64,000 nucleotides of DNA from Volutella citrinella (taxonomy: Eukaryota > Ascomycota > Sordariomycetes > Hypocreales > Nectriaceae): NCBI GenBank assembly GCA_034401135.1, contig JAWZSP010000002.1, forward strand, positions 5,456,001-5,520,000. Direction: 5' to 3'. Each line of letters begins with the position of its first letter. Positions within the stretch are counted from its first letter, which is position 1. The translations under genes and the position numbers were made by a program. Below the pieces are notes generated by a model. The model was not told the origin of the DNA. It saw nothing but the letters and a program-made list of their open reading frames with translations, and made no database searches. Below are positions 11,234 to 22,749 of the stretch, piece after piece.

Positions 11234-12184
11234 CTATATTGCTTCTATCGCTCGTATACGATTCCTCTGCGCGCGGCTAACAGCACCTGACCAAACCGCA
11301 AATATCTCGAATGCATGAGGTAAACCAGGGTACACGTGAAGCTCGGTTTCAACGCCAGCCGCAATCAGTCTTGTCGCATATGCAACATCTTCCCCCAGAA
11401 AAATGTCGAGTCCCCCGACATCTATATACGTTGGCGGCAGACCCTGGAGATCCTTTGCTCGAGCTGGTGCTGCGTCGTGTGAAACGTTTTTCGTCCCGGC
11501 GTTGCCATTTAGTAATGTCTGCCACCCGAACCGGTTCTGTTGTGCTGTCCAAGTTGCAAACGGACCCAGATCTCCATCACTACTTATATTGCAATCGTCT
11601 AGCATAGGGTAGATGAGAATCTGCTTTGCCAGTGGTGGCTGAAGACCTCTGTCGCGTGCTAGCAAGGCTGTACTTGCGGCAAGCCCGCCGCCAGCACTTT
11701 CGCCCATGACACCAATTCTCTCTGGGTCGATATTGAGCCGTTCTGCACTCTTGTGCATCCATAAAAGACTGGCATAGCAGTCTTCTACAGGAGTAGGATG
11801 TGGCCGCTCGGTCGCCAGGCGGTACTCGACTGAGTAAAATGCTACCCCTGAGGCCGCTGCTATTGCCGCAATTCCTGGAGCAAGCTCACGGACAGAGCCA
11901 GCAACCATTCCACCACCATGTATATGGAGGATAGCAGGCCCCGGAAGGTTTCCGCAAGAGCTTTGGCAACGAAAGTGGTATATCTTGATGATATGACCAT
12001 CCTCCATTTGCGTCTCGAAAATGGTTTCATCCACCTCAACCGGTGCTGGATGCTTCGCGATGAGCTTGCTCATGACCTGTAAAGACACAGGACTTCCATC
12101 CAAGATGTCTTTGATCCGAAACTCTGGATCTGCACCGACTGCTTGCAGCGCCTTGAGAAGGTCTTTGTCGTATTTGAGGCTCAT
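11234..12184 (-). CDS. Alpha/beta hydrolase, hormone-sensitive-lipase family (fold 3)
   Basis: A single exon; the ATG at 12184 (caccATGAGC) is preferred over an upstream in-frame one at 12268 because of its context and the family length, giving 316 residues. The oxyanion-hole motif HGGG is at residues 89-92, the nucleophile elbow GESAG at 161-165 (Ser163), the Asp region GGLDIFLGED and the catalytic His in LPHAFE near the C-terminus. It is a soluble carboxylesterase/lactonase type. Next to a Baeyer-Villiger monooxygenase gene in the same orientation, hydrolysis of the lactone or ester product is the natural inference. Confidence 0.88.
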   Translation of the reverse strand: MSLKYDKDLLKALQAVGADPEFRIKDILDGSPVSLQVMSKLIAKHPAPVEVDETIFETQMEDGHIIKIYHFRCQSSCGNLPGPAILHIHGGGMVAGSVRELAPGIAAIAAASGVAFYSVEYRLATERPHPTPVEDCYASLLWMHKSAERLNIDPERIGVMGESAGGGLAASTALLARDRGLQPPLAKQILIYPMLDDCNISSDGDLGPFATWTAQQNRFGWQTLLNGNAGTKNVSHDAAPARAKDLQGLPPTYIDVGGLDIFLGEDVAYATRLIAAGVETELHVYPGLPHAFEIFAVWSGAVSRAQRNRIRAIEAI

Positions 12185-12868
12185 GGTGAGACTTTCAACA
12201 AGTTCAATTAATAAATAGAGTCGAGGACTGGCGATTAGCTTGATGGTTGTCTTGCGACATAGTTTCATCCGATGAACTTAGGTATTAATGCTGGAAGTTC
12301 TACGAGTAAATATCAAGCCAAGCCTTTCCGCCTGCGGATCGGTGAAAGATGATGTCAGCTGGCTTTGTCAAGCTCGGGATTGCTTACCGACGATGGGAGA
12401 CATTTCCCAAGCGGGCTTAGGCGGGTGTACCACAACCTACACTGTCCACGTGCTGCTGCAGTGTCAAGGACACCCTTAATATGACTAATATACAAACCAG
12501 GATTGTAACCTCGGGTCATTTATGACACCGCCACGATTTTTGCTTATAATTGTATGAGCTGACCGGTTATGGACAGCTTAAGTAATTTATCTAAGCTGCT
12601 GGTTTTACTAGTTCGCTTGGATAACGCCTATTTAACCAAGCGGACAACTAGGCCTCAATGATAGACAGGGTCATTAGCATTTTAAGTAGGGTGTCTACGT
12701 GTTTTTAGCTTGGGTTTTGGCACGGTTGCCACAACACTTGAAATTAGGGTCATCAAATGATTGAGAGCGAAACAATGGTGAACATGTAGAGCTGTTTATA
12801 AAATCTCATCCAACACACCCTGCAGCTTGACTATGTTCCATCGGGCCGTATAGGTTATAATTGTCTGC
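12185..12868. other. AT-rich intergenic region, no gene seen
   Basis: About 680 bases between the hydrolase start and the monooxygenase stop. It is clearly richer in A+T than the flanking genes and shows no conserved frame. It presumably holds the hydrolase promoter and the monooxygenase terminator. Confidence 0.4.
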
Positions 12869-14948
12869 CTAATGATCAAACAGTGGTTTGTTCAACCACT
12901 CTGGGTCCAAGTAAAACGACAAATCTTCACCGTCGACTTCCTTCTTTGTGAATCCGTTGCCCATGAACCTAAACCTGTTGGGGTTTCGGTATCGAATAGT
13001 ATAGTCCTCGTAACGCGGCTCCTTCATCATCTCGCGCCAATGCATCAAGGAGCCAGGATACTGAGCTCTGATCTTACCATTCGGGTCTCCTCCATTGAAC
13101 CATGACCTGCAACCAGCGGCCCACACACTAGTCTTGCATTAGCTTCATATACCGCGACCAGAAAAAAAGGATTACACACGTTCTCTGAAGCCACAGATGC
13201 ACATGTTTGTTGTATTCGCGGACCACCTCTTTCTTGACATCCAAGCTCAGGATATTCTCTGTCTGTAGCTTGCGAATCATCTTGCAGATGTAGTTTTGAG
13301 CCGATTCCAAAATTGTCACGAATGAGCCATGGCCAGCAGGGCAGTTTGGACCCAGCGATCCGACTAAATGCTGTAAGTGGAAGGCTTAAAGCGTGACTGC
13401 AATCAACTCACTGAGGAAGTTTGGATACCCCGAGGCAGCCAACGCGAGATAGGCTTCGGGGTCATTCTCCCACTCATCACCAAGCTGTTTGCCTTGGAGG
13501 CCGGTCATCTCAAAGGGCGGCTTGAAACTGACATCAAACCCAGTTGCGCAGATGATGACATCGAATTCCAAAGTGGTTCCGTCTTTGCATTTGATTCCAG
13601 TCTCTGTGAATGATTCGATGTCTGAATCTGCCAAGGAAACCTTGGGCGTCATTAGGGCGTGCAGGAACTCCTCTCCGAGCCCAAGTCTCCTGCATCCCAT
13701 GGCAAAGGTTGGCATCACCTTCTTCATAAGTTTTGGATCGTTGTTGATGAGACTGGCCATGCGCTCTTCTACACCCTTTGTTTGCTGTCAGTAAATAGAT
13801 ATAGGAATACAGAGAGCATCCTTGACGACTCACCTTGCGGCCCATGGTCTGCATTGGATGATCCTGGATCATCACTGGGAAGGCTCTGTTGATGTTATTT
13901 TCAATAGTCTTTCTACATTGAAGATAATAAGCAGGGTCATCCCGGAACTTTTTCTTCTGCTCATCCGTGACTAGCTGAAAGTCAGCGCTTTGATGTCTGG
14001 TCATATCTGCATCTGGATTGAGGAATGCCCACATGTAATGTTTCCGCCATCAGTGTAACCCTCCACTGGCATTCCCTGACTGATCCACTGGGGTGTTCTG
14101 TAGAATGACACGACATGGGCTGCTTCGTCTTTAATCGCGGGTACAATTTGAACGGCTGATGCGCCCGATCCGATGACGGCAACCCGTAGACCTTGCAACG
14201 TGATGGAGGTATCATAGTTGGCTGAATGGGCTAATTTGCCGCGGAACAAATCTCGGCCTGGAATTGAAGGCCATTGCCAAGTATGCAGGACTCCCACGTT
14301 TCCAACCAAGAAGTCAACGCGATCTTCAAATGTGCGGGCCTGTCCTGACTGCGTGTGTTCAGTGATGGTAAGGACCCATTGTCCCTTGTCATCATCCCAG
14401 ACAGCCTTTTCGACTGTGTGACGTAGCTTTATGTACCTGTCAAGGTATCCTCGGCTTGTGGCAAAGTCCTCGTAGTATTTCTGAATGTCTTGCGCAGATG
14501 AATACATCATAGGCCAATCTGGCTTGGGGGCGAAAGAGTATTGGTAGGCAGGTGACGGAACATCACACCTGCAACCAGGGTATTTGTTGGTATACCAGAC
14601 GCCTCCGGGCTTTTCATGACCTGCCGAATGTTAGTTTGTAATTGCTTGCATAGAGCTGGAGCTAGACTGACGCTCGTAAACGACCAAGTCAATGTCGTCA
14701 CCGAATTCCTTCTCCTTCTTATAGCACAGCATGATGCCGGAAGCTCCAGCGCCGATGCAGCCTACTCGGACTTTTCGTGGGGCCCACAGAAGGTGCTCTC
14801 CGATAGTATATTGAGCATCGGGTGCATGTTTGATAGGACACGACGAATCATTGTGGTTGAACTGCGCAAGCGGATCCAGCTTGGCTGTACTCGTTGTGCC
14901 ATTCAAATGGCTAGCAGCGGCTTCTGAAGCATTGGTATCGATGGTCAT
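12869..14948 (-). CDS. FAD/NADPH-dependent Baeyer-Villiger-type monooxygenase
   Basis: Six exons (14672-14948, 14033-14620, 13834-13970, 13412-13775, 13180-13363, 12869-13127) join in frame to about 602 residues, normal for class B flavin monooxygenases. The FAD-binding GAGASG is at residues 66-71 and the second Rossmann motif is VIGSGASAVQ. The Baeyer-Villiger fingerprint appears as FRGKLAHSANYD, with Tyr where Trp is common. Other family landmarks are YTNKYPGCRCD, GCRRLGLGEEF and CRSWFNGG near the end. The 62-base intron at 13971-14032 explains an apparent frame change. It inserts oxygen next to a ketone to give an ester or lactone. The divergent NmrA gene shares its promoter. Confidence 0.9.
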
Positions 14949-15321
14949 TGCAATGGAGTTGATTTCCAGGTGTTGTTAAGAAATGACACTTCTGGGCTGG
15001 CTTCTGGATGATTAACGCTTTATGTCGGCTTTTTAAGTCTGCCCAACTCGAGCCTCAAGGGTGGAGCGGGCAATGATCCGATCAACAGGACGGACTAAAA
15101 GCGGGTGCGGGTTCTCCGAAGTTTCCGTGAATCCACTTCTTGACAAAGACCTATTGACTCAATGGTGGCGTCCATCCAATTATAGCGTGCTCAACCCAGA
15201 AAGCTCCAGCGCCTTGACTCAGAACAATAACGACTCGGCAAAGACATCGTGGCCGAGGGAGAATAACATGGAAAAATGCCCATTCGTTTCTCCTTGGTCA
15301 CGCAAACTTCATCGTACCATT
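14949..15321. promoter_or_regulatory. Divergent promoter with two AP-1-type sites
   Basis: Lies between the monooxygenase and NmrA-like genes. It contains TTGACTCAA at 15154-15162 and TTGACTCAG at 15214-15222. An open frame continues from 15061 into the NmrA gene, but the downstream ATG at 15322 matches the family start better. Confidence 0.5.
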
Positions 15322-16251
15322 ATGGCGCCCTCATTCTTGATCACCGCGGCCACTGGCCGACAAGGCGGAGCGGCAGCTCGAATCTTACTCGAAAGAGGAG
15401 CAATGGTGCACGTTCTCGTGCGCAATCGGCTGTCTCCTGCTGCCAGAAAGCTGGAAGAGCTTGGCGCTGTTCTCTTCCAAGGGGATTTCGACAACGTCGC
15501 CGCCATCCAAGCTGCAATTGCTGGCGTCTCGGGTATTTTTCTCAACCTTTGGCCGACCGCCGATCCCCAGGACCAGCTGCGACAGGCCAAAAGCTTCATT
15601 GACGCTGCCAAGGAAGCAGGTGCAGCTAACGTTGTCGTCTCAACCGCCTTTCTGGCCGCTCGCAAGGAGCTTTGGGCCGACGTCAGTGGACTCAAGGAAT
15701 ACTACACTGGAAAAGCGGCTGTCGAAGATCTTGTCCGACAAGCGGGCTTGGCTTCCTATACGATACTTCGGCCGTCCTTCCTCATGCACAATTACCTCGC
15801 GCCAGACTCGCAATACCACTTTCCTGAATTATTGCCCCGTGGGATACTCGCACACGCATATGAGCCAAGTCGTCGAATGCCGCACCTGGATGCTGCTGAT
15901 GTCGGTAAATTTGCCGCCGAGGCGCTGCTTCATCCAGAACGCTTCAACAAGCATGAAGTTGAGCTTGGCTTCCAGAATCTAACGCCGGAAGAGGCTGCAG
16001 CAGCTCTCACCACTGGCAGCGGGCGGGACATCAAGGTGCATCGCCGTACCAAAGATGAGATTGCCTTGAACCAACGCAATCTACCGACCTTGCCATTTCA
16101 ACTTCTGGCCAACGAGCATGACCTGTCAATCGACGGTCAACACTTACAGAAGGCATACAACATTGAAATGACTACATTTGACGCCTTTATGCAGCGTGAG
16201 AAGGTACGACTGTTAGAGTCGCTGCCAGGTCGTGAAGCCGGTTCGGACTAG
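15322..16251 (+). CDS. NmrA-like NAD(P)-binding reductase/regulator
   Basis: Single exon. I start at the ATG at 15322 because it puts the Rossmann motif TAATGRQGG at residues 8-16, as in NmrA/HSCARG/isoflavone-reductase-like proteins; length is then 309 residues. An in-frame ATG at 15061 would add 87 residues with no family pattern. The body shows the expected GDFDN loop and the ILRPSFLMHNYL segment. Members either sense NADP(H) redox state or reduce small molecules. In an oxidative cluster either role is possible. It is divergent from the monooxygenase gene. Confidence 0.85.
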   Translation: MAPSFLITAATGRQGGAAARILLERGAMVHVLVRNRLSPAARKLEELGAVLFQGDFDNVAAIQAAIAGVSGIFLNLWPTADPQDQLRQAKSFIDAAKEAGAANVVVSTAFLAARKELWADVSGLKEYYTGKAAVEDLVRQAGLASYTILRPSFLMHNYLAPDSQYHFPELLPRGILAHAYEPSRRMPHLDAADVGKFAAEALLHPERFNKHEVELGFQNLTPEEAAAALTTGSGRDIKVHRRTKDEIALNQRNLPTLPFQLLANEHDLSIDGQHLQKAYNIEMTTFDAFMQREKVRLLESLPGREAGSD

Positions 16252-16904
16252 GAAATTGCAGTTTGTTTGTCCATAGATGATATGAAAATATATTGTTTTA
16301 TACATAATCAAATTGGTCTAAATAGCGTGATGGCGAGTCTTTGCCCTCGACCGTCAAGACAGTCCGTGACTCTTTGTGGAATATAGAATGACAAATGCAT
16401 AATTGCAGACTTTGATATCTCTCTCTCTCTACCTTAGAAGGGCATAACTGCGTTGCTCCTGATTTCCAACTTGTTGCTGATACGGCGACATCGATAATTG
16501 TTGAAAGTGGTGCCATAATTACGGTGGCCTCATTTTTAGGGTGTGAGTCGTAAATCTCAGATTGATGTGCCCATCTAGTCTAGCGACCTCGAAAGGGCAA
16601 AGCGATTGCTCGGGCAATGTCGGCTAAGGTTATGGGTGGGTCAGGCTATGTCAACGGGGTGAGTCAAGTAGAGCTTGCAAGTTAAAGCAAACGACCGTCC
16701 TTACCCGATGCTGGACAGTTAATTATCAACCCAGCAATGCCTTCATTGACTTAGTTCTCCATGTCCCTTGACCATTTTCATCTTCAGTACTATTTGCAAC
16801 TGTTGAATCCTCACACTGACTCATCATGTCATATTTTGGGCCCTATCTTGAGCCGTGTAAGTCCTGACATACCCCAGCTTCTTATCTTCTACCGCCGTCC
16901 TAAC
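16252..16904. promoter_or_regulatory. Intergenic region/promoter of the acyl-CoA ligase with two AP-1-type sites
   Basis: Holds TGAGTCA at 16660-16666 and TGACTCA at 16817-16823, the second about 90 bases before the ligase ATG. A CT microsatellite lies near 16417-16430. An in-frame ATG at 16761 could extend the ligase N-terminus by 48 residues but shows no family similarity. Confidence 0.45.
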
Positions 16905-18828
16905 ATGAACGACTATAAAGCGCCGACTCGCACTTCTACATGGAATTGGCTCTTTGAAGAGGATGAATCGACTGGTCGGATGCCGGCAGCTGAGCCGGGA
17001 TCGCTTAGGAACCATGGATTTCGTGACAGCGCAACTGCGGCTTTCGTAACACACGATGGGGTAAAAAGCGCTGCGATAATGCTTTCGACGGCTCTCTCGC
17101 GATTTTACGGAGTGAAGGATGGCCAGGCCGTGGCCATCGTCAGCAGGAACTCAATCCTGTATCCCACCGCCGTCATGTCCATCAGTCGGCTTGGTGCTAT
17201 CGTCGTTCCGCTACCCCCAGATGCGAACAAGGATGAGCTGTCCTACTTTTTTAGAAACTCGCAAACACAGCTAGTATTCTCTGATAACACAGCCCTTGAT
17301 GCTGTCAAGCAGGCCTTTGGGGTCGTTGGCATACCCACGAATACAATTATCCGATTGGAAGGCCCAGCAACAGAAAATGACACTCTCCAGGGTTTATTGA
17401 GGCGAGTGGAGCATCTTGGTCCTTCTTCGCACGTTCAGTCGTGGATTCCAGCCAGAGAAAGTACTTCTTTCTCTGGGTTTCTGTGCTTCAGCTCTGGAAC
17501 AACCGGAAGGCCGAAAGCAGTATGTGCTTCTGCATCTACACATGGCATCCTCTACTGAACAGAAGCGTGCATCTAGGTTATGATCTCTCACCAGAACCTC
17601 ATAAGCCAGCTCCGGCAGATCCGGCAACTAACACCTGTCGGTCGAGAATATACCGTACTAGGAGTCCTTCCCTTTTTCCACAGTAAGTCCAGGAGCTATT
17701 AGCGAGAGGGAGTAGCCTAATAGAAATGCAGTTACCGGAATAGTGCATTTGATTCACTTACCGTTTGTTTTACGGCAAAATATCGTTCTAATGGCCAAAT
17801 TTCAGATGACGCGTATGATGGACGCTATCGTGAAATACCGATGCAACGAACTATGGTTGGTTCCACGTAAGCTACCCATCCCGCGTGTTGCAATTTCATT
17901 TGCATCATCTTACTTTGTCTAGCTCTGTTGGTCCGGCTCCTGAACGACAAGTCGGCCCAGGGATATGACCTGTCCTTTGTTACACAGTTTAACACCGGAG
18001 CCGCGCCTCTTTCTAGTGAGATCATCGCAAAACTAGCTATGAAATTTCCGAATGTCTCTGTTAGACAAGCATGGGGAATGACAGAGACAACTTCCTGCTT
18101 GACTTTGAACACAGGCATACTCTTTGGAAAAATGCTGCCAAAGTTGGCAAACTAGTCCCTGGAACAGAAATTCGCATCGTTGACCCTGATACGGAAGTAG
18201 ACGTTCCTAAACGTGGCGTCGGAGAGGTAGGTAGTTCTGCGTATTCTAGTTGCTGCGACTGACTTTGAGATAGATCTGGGCCAGAGGACCCCAGGTCGCA
18301 ATCGGGTATCTAAACAAGCCAGAAGAAACTGCAAAGTCCATGACAGCAGAGGGCTTTTTACGGACTGGAGACATAGGTTCGATTGATGCCGAAGGGTTTA
18401 TTACTATTCATGACAGACTAAAGGAGATGATCAAGGTAGCTGCACACTTAACACTGCCTGAAAACAAGTTCTGACGTTTTACTTAGGTTCGGGGCCATGG
18501 CGTTGCACCCGCAGAACTTGAGGATGTACTTTTAGGACATCCCAAAGTGATGGACGCCGCCGTGGTCGGGATTCCGGATGAATATTCCGGCGAGCTGCCA
18601 AAAGCATTCGTTGTTCTGAGAGAGAATGTGAAGGCGACGCTTGAAACGAAAAGAGAAATTCGAGACTTTGTGGCTGCACGTAAGGCCAAGCATAAGCAAC
18701 TGGCTCGGGGTGTTGAGTTGGTGGCTCAAATACCAAAGAGTACGTCGGGAAAGATTTTGAGGAGGGTTCTAAGAGATGACTGGCTGCGTCAACAAAGAGC
18801 GATATCTACTCAAGATGCAAAATTATAA
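16905..18828 (+). CDS. AMP-binding acyl-CoA synthetase / 4-coumarate-CoA-ligase-like, with an apparent frameshift
   Basis: Six exons are supported: 16905-17519, 17577-17682, 17732-17866, 17923-18226, 18274-18435, 18487-18828. The ANL motifs are in order: P-loop SSGTTGRPKAV (split by intron 1), VMISHQN, QAWGMTETT, the TGD motif (LRTGDIG), the hinge RLKEMIKVRG and the catalytic lysine region PKSTSGKILRR. Within exon 4, the frame before about 18120 and the frame after it differ by one base; the break falls at or near the run of A at about 18128. No splice pair removes it. It is therefore either a recent pseudogene or a sequencing error. The product would activate a carboxylic acid to its CoA thioester. 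The last residues (DAKL) could be a weak peroxisomal signal. Confidence 0.75.
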
Positions 18829-19440
18829 ATACATAATCAGTTGAACAATAAGAACGCACGCTCTCTATTAATAATCTGATACCTGTTTAGTTATTTTCCT
18901 GATTACTAAAATAATATTAGCAACTTACTCTAATTATTTTTATAATAACTCAAGCTCTGGCTGTATTTAGCCCCTCAGGGTGTATATTGGAAACTTTGCC
19001 AGCTAGGCAGATATACGCCTTATAAACAAGGAACCGTGTCACCAGGACTGCACAACCGTGATAATAACTCTTACTGAGTCCTTGTAATACGCATAAAAAT
19101 GCGGCTCCTTCCCTCCCTGACGGTCCAGCTTCCTGGTCGCACCACACCCAACCAAGCCTAGCCGCACGGCACCCAACCAAGCCCGGCCCGAGTCCCCCTA
19201 AGCCCGCCCAAGATATGATAAACCCCGCACTGAGTCAAGACTATTGACACATATAGTTTCGCCTTCGGTCCGACGGTAAAAGGTTGTCTATCAGTTTATC
19301 TGACTCACCTCAATGTGTCAATCACGGCTCTGAGATTTGTTTAATAACTTGATAAGTTCGGCGATCTGTATCCTATTATCAGTTGCGTAAATACAGCTAG
19401 TTATATTATCCAATTTGAGCCTAGACGAAAAGAAGACAGG
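18829..19440. promoter_or_regulatory. AT-rich intergenic region and SDR promoter with two AP-1-type sites
   Basis: 18830-18960 is strongly A+T rich with no frame. CTGAGTCAA (19230-19238) and CTGACTCAC (19300-19308) lie 130-210 bases before the SDR start. Confidence 0.45.
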
Positions 19441-20369
19441 ATGGCCTCGCTCACTGGAAAAGTTGTAAGTTACTATTGAACCGCTTAATATCTATAACAG
19501 TGGACGATCTGACACATTACGCCTTGTCCCAGATTGCCATCACTGGCGCATCCAGCGGCATTGGCCTTGTTACTGCAAAATTGCTTGCACAACGAGGAGC
19601 TACATTGTCTTTAGCAGACTTGAATTCGGAAGGGCTGGAATCAGCTCTTCGAGAGCTGTCTACGTCAGCTGGACAGCGCCACATCAGTGCTGTGGTCGAT
19701 GTTCGCGATGACCGCAACGTAGAGGAGTGGACAACTACGACCGTTAATAAACTTGGGAAATTGGATGGTGCAGTCAATCTTGCAGGCGTCGTCACTGATG
19801 GAGTGTGCATCACCGAAGAGACAAACAGCCACTGGGACATCCTGATGGACGTCAATGCTAAAGGTGTTTTCAACTCTATGAGAGCTCAACTAAAGCATAT
19901 GAATGATGGCGGATCTGTGGTGAGTCCAGAACAGCAGCCATAACAAGAACAACAATGATGGAAATGATGTACTAAAGGTATCCCAGGTCAATGCTGCTAG
20001 CGTTGCTGGCCAAGTGGGGGGTCCAACGTGGTCCATTTACTCTGCAAGCAAGCACGCAGTGATTGGAATGACCAAGTCGGTGGCTCGCGAGGTCGGTTCA
20101 CGGGCTATTCGTGTAAATGCCATCGCACCAGGTATGTCATGCTGCATAAAATAACTTTTGCATCTTCTAACCATTCATCAGGAGCAATTGATACACCTAT
20201 GACGCAAGGGATGGAACAACGTGGTTCACAGGTCCCCACGTCGGCTCAGGCTCTCGATAGGAAAGGGGACCCAAAAGAAGTCGCTCAGCTGATTGCATTC
20301 CTAGTGAGTGACGAGTCTACATTCATTACAGGTGCTGTATATAATGTGGATGGTGGGCATTTATGCTAG
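19441..20369 (+). CDS. Short-chain dehydrogenase/reductase (classical SDR)
   Basis: Four exons (19441-19464, 19533-19919, 19987-20131, 20182-20369) give 247 residues, the standard classical SDR length. The cofactor motif TGASSGIG is at residues 12-19, the catalytic Ser is about 142 (NAAS), and Tyr155 and Lys159 form YSASK. The end has the typical [11 protein letters not shown]. The acidic residue after beta-2 (LADLNS) suggests NAD(H) preference. In this block it may oxidise a secondary alcohol to the ketone used by the monooxygenase, which is inference from context. Confidence 0.9.
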
Positions 20370-22749
20370 GTAGTAGGATAGGACTATGCCCTCATTATTA
20401 TTTTGACGCTTGCAATCACGGCAGTCCTGGAAGCTCATTGGAATAATGTCGGTACGTTGGCGAGCGCCCCAGACCATGTAGGGCGTGTGGCAGCAGCCAC
20501 AACCATTCTTAGTCCTTCTCCTCTGGCATACTCTCGCTAACTGCTGCTGTCTGGTTAGTGCTTGCTTTGTCACCATTATCCGCTTGGTCAAGGTCGTGAC
20601 AGTTGATCTGAGCGACCCAACCTGGGGCACCGTTGACTTGATGATATGGACTGGCATGGAAGTGTACACGTATGTCTTGGCATAATACCTGCTGCTCGTT
20701 TATACGTACTGACATATTGAAGTGCCGTAATATGCTGCTGCCTTCCGACGCTTCGGCCATTGATTCGAGCTATTGGTGGTCGATTGGGGGTCAACACTTG
20801 GAGCTCTGCTGCCATTGACGAAGAGCACTCGAACCGTTCTTGGCCAAGACGCCAACCACCCATTGAGTCCAACTCGGCCGAGGAAATTCTCGGCAAGGGG
20901 AGAAGTATTGTGGAATTGGAAACCCTTGGGGATAGGTCACGGAGCACACGGGGAAATGACTGAGGCTGTGCAGAGTGGCGTGGCTGGTTTTTGCGAGAGA
21001 CTGAGTCAAATGATGATATCCAGAGCTTGCCCTTCTTCTCCATGATGCTGCTTTTCACGTCTTTGGAGTCGGTCGCTCCAGACCCTGTAGAAACTCGGCG
21101 TTCGCATCGTTATCATAGAGCTCCTTTTGTTGCGTTGGCTGGTCCCGAACAGCCTCCTCGATCTATCGTTCTCTTTCCTGCGCGGCCTTTTCCACGCTCT
21201 TGAGAGTTGTAATCAATTCTCGGGCATTATAATTGCTTTTCCAGGCCAGGGGCTTCTGCGAAGGCTACGATGGGCAGAAACGGTCGCGAGCCCTCCACTC
21301 GCGTGCTGGGACTCCACGCCCACCAGGCACGTAGGCCTAGCTACCAGGACTCAGAGACACGACTCCGGCCGTCTACCCACCAAGTACCTCGTCCTCAGAT
21401 CGTGGAGAACAACAACAGTAGAGTTGTCAAATAATGCAAGGGTTTGGCTATGCTGGATCATTGAAGAGAATAAAGCAAGAAAGACTGGTTGGTATTATTG
21501 TTGGTTGGTACCGTTTGTACTTCCCTATCCCTCTAGCCAGCAGTCGACTCACAACGCCAGGTTAGGCCTTAAAAGGCCCCTTGATTTGACTCTCATCAGG
21601 AAGATCAAAAGCAGAATCCATGACTGTGGTATTGCATTGACCGCAGGCATAACTGGCAAAGGCGCTGCCTGTACTTGTCGCTGGATAAGATCAAGGCTTG
21701 GGCGAAGCTGGGCGATGTGCCTACATCTCCATCGCCGTCCAGCCCCTTTCAACCATTCTCGCCATGCCCCAGACCTATGTAGTCGCAAGCCTCGTCGCCC
21801 TTGTCACCAATTCCAGCTTGCAATCGTCCAAGGCGACACCCATTCCCAACTTGTTGAAGCTTCGGCAGGCCATGACGACCAAGTCTGTGATCTTCAAGTT
21901 CATATCCGTGGAACTGTAAGTATCCAGGACCCAAAGCATGCGTAAACTCAACATTCATTCACCACACTGCCCCTACTTTACTCCCTGAGCCTCCTGCTCT
22001 GATCCCAAGAGGGAGCTTAGACCTTGGAAAACAGCCATTGACGAATTACATGGAGACTAATAAGGGTAGAAGGTTGGATCTGAAATCATTCCGTCAGTCG
22101 CGAGTGCCCCGCCCGCATGCAACTAGGCTGACCGAGGCCTCCGCCGCCAAGGCGGCTTTGACCGGTAAGATGCGGGGTTTTCTCAGCCCAAGGCGTTGCT
22201 GACCACCATGCATTTGCACATTTGAGATGAGGAGGGGATGGAAACACGGTAACGATGACGAGTCAACACGGGTTGATGTGAGAGGATTCTAGCAGGAAGT
22301 GGTCAGTAATACAGCGATTCTCCCTTTCTAGTTTGAAGCTTGAATGCCAGACGCACTGCGTTTACTCTGTGAGGATTAGGTGCTCTATCGCCGTCACAGC
22401 CTGATTCATGGCCGGCATGGCCGCATGGGGGTTTCTCGCGGAACAACCAGGACGTGATGGAGGCGCAAAGCTCCAACGGTGGTTGGCCAGGGCGTGCACT
22501 GTGTGTGAAGTATCCTGTGGGTGGTGCATGAGCTGAGGACATGCATTATGTATAGGTGCCCGACGCCCAAGGCATCATCCTAGGCCTTCGCCTTAATACG
22601 TGCCTTAATTCGTTATCTCCAGCTGGTTGCAGTTGGCCTACCGTTGGTTTCAACTTTTGGTGATGACCAATATTACCAACCCCCATCGAGCTTTGTCCTA
22701 ATTACGTCGCAAGAAAAGCATTTGTATCAGCATCGCGCAGTCGTGCAAG
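20370..22749. other. Gene-poor stretch of 2.4 kb
   Basis: No supported gene. The longest frame (21127-21945, plus strand) does not begin with a family-like N-terminus, contains no recognisable domain and overlaps other frames of similar quality. A TGAGTCA site is at 21002-21008. The interval marks the border between the oxidative enzyme block and the gasdermin/protease locus and could contain decayed coding DNA. Confidence 0.4.

Noticed and set aside
13971..14060. Apparent frameshift in the monooxygenase
   Set aside because: A 62-base intron (GTGGGC donor, CTGAC branch site, CTAG acceptor) restores the frame and the family pattern exactly, so no break is needed.
15061..15321. An 87-residue N-terminal extension of the NmrA-like protein
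   Set aside because: The extension has no family pattern and the ATG at 15322 puts the Rossmann motif in its normal place.
8842..20369. Secondary-metabolite biosynthetic cluster
   Set aside because: Tailoring-type enzymes are present but no core synthase lies in the window, so a degradative block is the simpler reading.
21127..21945. A 272-codon plus-strand frame in the gene-poor region
   Set aside because: No domain, no family-like start, composition shifts along its length and competing frames of similar quality overlap it.
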